NCBI GenBank assembly: GCA_900769665.1
Contig: CAAGHL010000040.1
Location: 1-33,112, forward strand
From: Clostridia bacterium
GTDB lineage: Bacteria > Bacillota > Clostridia > Christensenellales > CAG-314
DNA: 33,112 nt
Direction: 5' to 3'
A program made the position numbers and the translations under genes. This document shows, one piece after another, positions 31,270 through 33,112 of the stretch (its first letter is position 1; the number at the start of each line of letters is the position of its first letter). The notes below the pieces were generated by a model, which saw nothing but the letters and a program-made list of their open reading frames with translations, searched no databases and was not told the origin of the DNA.

Positions 31270-32679
31270 ATGACCAACAAAACAGCCAAACACGAAATAG
31301 ACATGACCACAGGCAAGTTGTTTCCCAAAATATTTGCCTTTGCCGTGCCGTTAATACTAACCTCTATATTGCAACTGCTGTTTAACTCTGCCGATATGGT
31401 CGTAGTAGGACAATTTGTCAACAACGACGCCGTCGGTGCGGTAGGTTCGACGGGCGCGCTAAACGCACTGATTGTCAACCTTGCCATAGGTTTTGCAGGC
31501 GGCGCAGGCGTTGCTTTGGCAAGCGCATACGGGGCGCACGACAAGGAATACGGGGACAAAGTTTTGCATACGTCTATGCTTTTGAGCGTCATTTTGGGGT
31601 TTGTCATCGGCGTGATCGGCTTCTTTGTCGCACGTCCGCTACTGACCCTTATGGGTACGCCAGACGAACAGCTGAACTACGCCGCCGACTACTTGGAAAT
31701 CATCTTTGCAGGTTCGCCCTTCAACTTGGTGTACAACTTCGGCGCAAGCATGATGCGCGCGACAGGCGACACCAAACGTCCGTTGATATTTTTGTCAATT
31801 AGCGGCGTGATAAACATAATCGTCAACATCATCACCGTCGTTGTGTTTGGCATGGGCGTTGTGGGCGTTGCGCTGGCTACGATAATGAGTCAGGCAATCT
31901 CTGCCGTGCTGGTCGTGACTGCGCTTGTCAAAAATAAGGGGTTTGTCAAACTGTCCTTCAAAAAACTCGGCATCGACAAACGTGCCTTGAAGGATATTTT
32001 ACGTTTGGGCGTGCCGACGGGAATGCAAAGCGCACTGTTCAGTATCACCAACGTTATGTTGCAATCGGCGGTCAACAGCTTCGGTAGCGAAGTGGTCAAC
32101 GGAAGCTCCGTTTCGGGACAAATCGAAGGATATGTGTACGCCATCGTCAACAGTATCAGCACCACCGCACTCACCGTCGTCGGACAAAACTACGGCGCGC
32201 ACGACTATCCGCGTATCAAACGTACCGTCAACATCAGCATTGCTTTTGTCGTGGTTGCGGCGCTGACTTCAGGTTGGCTTGCCGTGCTGTGCCACGAGCC
32301 ACTGTGTAGGTTGTTTATCAACAGCAAAGACCCCGAAGCGACGGAACGAATAATCGGCTACGCAACCGAGCGTATGATTATCGTTTGCGGCACGTACTTT
32401 TTGGACGGAATTATGGAAGTAGTGACTTTCTCGCTACGCGGTATAGGCTACTCCGTCACGTCCATGCTGATTGTTTTGGCAGGTACGTGCGTGTATCGTA
32501 TCATTTGGATTTTTGCCGTGTTTCCGCTCAACAAGGAGCTGTGGTTTTTGTTTATCCTCTACCCGATTAGCTGGATTATCACGAGCACCGTCGCTTGGAT
32601 TTACCTCGGAGTGCGCATGAAAAAGGACGGAGCAAACGCCGTGCGAGCGCAAACCGAAGAAGCCGTAATTGCCGAGTAA
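31270..32679 (+). CDS. MATE-family multidrug/metabolite exporter
   Basis: 469 residues with about 12 hydrophobic helices in the two-bundle MATE pattern; the N-terminal GKLFPKIFAFAVPLILTSILQLLFNSADMVVVGQFV and internal GASMMRATGDTKRPL are family-typical. MATE proteins expel cationic drugs or metabolites in exchange for Na+ or H+. The substrate is not predictable. The start at 31270 follows GAGGAA; an upstream in-frame ATG at 31222 would add 16 polar residues without a ribosome site. It is a single-gene unit on the plus strand, divergent from the succinate unit, with a strong terminator. Confidence 0.93.
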   Translation: MTNKTAKHEIDMTTGKLFPKIFAFAVPLILTSILQLLFNSADMVVVGQFVNNDAVGAVGSTGALNALIVNLAIGFAGGAGVALASAYGAHDKEYGDKVLHTSMLLSVILGFVIGVIGFFVARPLLTLMGTPDEQLNYAADYLEIIFAGSPFNLVYNFGASMMRATGDTKRPLIFLSISGVINIIVNIITVVVFGMGVVGVALATIMSQAISAVLVVTALVKNKGFVKLSFKKLGIDKRALKDILRLGVPTGMQSALFSITNVMLQSAVNSFGSEVVNGSSVSGQIEGYVYAIVNSISTTALTVVGQNYGAHDYPRIKRTVNISIAFVVVAALTSGWLAVLCHEPLCRLFINSKDPEATERIIGYATERMIIVCGTYFLDGIMEVVTFSLRGIGYSVTSMLIVLAGTCVYRIIWIFAVFPLNKELWFLFILYPISWIITSTVAWIYLGVRMKKDGANAVRAQTEEAVIAE

Positions 32680-32713
32680 CAAAGCAAAAACAAACAACAA
32701 ATTTGCCACAAAG

Positions 32714-32750
32714 TAGAGGCTGTTTCAACCACGAAACAGCCTCTATTTTA
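32714..32750 (+). terminator. Terminator of the MATE gene
   Basis: A perfect 13-pair stem (TAGAGGCTGTTTC with GAAACAGCCTCTA), six-base loop, then TTTTATCT. Confidence 0.92.
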
Positions 32751-32936
32751 TCTCAAAATGTAACGAAAAACACAATACGTATACATTTTTTACCGACAAA
32801 GTGCAGGAATTCGTCGACGAGAGTTTAAGAAAACAAAGCTAGATGTTTGATGACAAATATTGCAGTCAAACGTCAATAAAATCTATTACAGTTACACCAC
32901 TTTGCAAAACAAAAAATACAATAATTGCAAAAACCA

Positions 32937-32965
32937 TTGACAAACTAAACAAAATATTGTAACAT
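32937..32965 (+). promoter_or_regulatory. Promoter before the right-edge structured region
   Basis: TTGACA (32937-32942), 17 bases, TAACAT (32960-32965). Bases 32751-32936 upstream hold no gene that I can support. Confidence 0.65.
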
Positions 32966-32971
32966 AGAAAG

Positions 32972-33112
32972 GAACGAGCGTAGAAGCTTACCGCCCCACA
33001 AAGGCACTCCGCTTCTATACAGTTGCAACCGTACAAGTTGCATTATGGTAGCCAACCCAAGTGGTCCTCAGCCGAGCGAAGCGAAGAGCCTGCCACTTCG
33101 ATACGCTTCCGA
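32972..33112 (+). ncRNA. Possible structured RNA or leader (truncated by window edge)
   Basis: A stretch directly after a good promoter, with no coding potential seen but clear pairing. GTAGAAGC pairs with GCTTCTAT, TGCAAC with GTTGCA, and AAGTGG with CCACTT. The 5' GGAA...GCG could close against CGCTTCC near the edge, giving a multi-helix junction. GC content rises sharply relative to the AT-rich promoter. I could not match it to 6S, tmRNA, SRP, RNase P or a familiar riboswitch class. It could also be the leader of a gene beyond the edge. Confidence 0.4.

Noticed and set aside
32751..32936. A plus-strand open frame from within the MATE end to 32828 and other short frames in the right-hand intergenic region.
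   Set aside because: The frame reads through the strong terminator hairpin at 32714-32750 and has no recognisable product.
32972..33112. Assignment of the right-edge structure to 6S RNA, SRP RNA, tmRNA, RNase P RNA or c-di-GMP, cobalamin or T-box riboswitches.
   Set aside because: The conserved core sequences of those classes were looked for and not found in the visible part.

Overview
The window looks like a chromosomal segment of a strictly anaerobic, fermentative Bacillota of the class Clostridia, probably an uncultured gut-type lineage. The basis is [FeFe]-hydrogenase paralogues, AdhE, Rex, an AddB-type nuclease, ATP-type PEP carboxykinase, strong AGGAGG-like ribosome sites and TTGACA/TATAAT-like promoters. 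The genus cannot be assigned from sequence reading alone. No rRNA, tRNA, CRISPR array or transposase was seen. Most genes lie on the minus strand.

Region 1 (1-5.4 kb, minus): the 5' end of rpmE (ribosomal protein L31), then an H2-metabolism/H2-sensing cluster. In transcription order this is two small thioredoxin-fold [2Fe-2S] proteins, a HydS-type sensory [FeFe]-hydrogenase homologue with a PAS domain, a SpoIIE/PP2C phosphatase and a group-B monomeric [FeFe] hydrogenase.

Region 2 (5.6-11.3 kb): a redox/ethanol block with rex, adhE and a small-molecule kinase on minus, and a divergent LysR-type regulator on plus that may be preceded by a translationally coupled 56-codon ORF.

Region 3 (11.4-15.8 kb): an AddB-like nuclease without a Walker A motif and without addA beside it, then an AT-rich XRE regulator/small membrane protein pair with a clear operator inside a consensus promoter.

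Region 4 (15.9-30.9 kb, minus) is the highlight. About 14.7 kb of co-directional genes appear to form one transcription unit: malate dehydrogenase, fumarase, hdrB, hdrC, hdrA, flxD, two Flx iron-sulfur subunits, flxA, frdB, frdA, an AspT-family carboxylate transporter and pckA. This is a full reductive route from PEP to succinate with a probable exporter. Its soluble fumarate reductase is embedded in a complete Flx-Hdr flavin-based electron-bifurcation module. FrdAB has no membrane anchor and no quinone-type [3Fe-4S] motif. The working hypothesis is an NADH-dependent, ferredoxin-reducing (bifurcating) fumarate reductase complex. The same 18-bp palindrome (TATATC-N6-GATATA) lies in the rex/lysR intergenic region and about 64 bp upstream of the predicted start of the succinate operon, which suggests a dedicated regulator.

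Region 5 (30.9-33.1 kb): an AT-rich intergenic stretch, a MATE-family exporter with a strong terminator, then a consensus promoter followed by a structured stretch that may be a non-coding RNA or leader, cut by the window edge.
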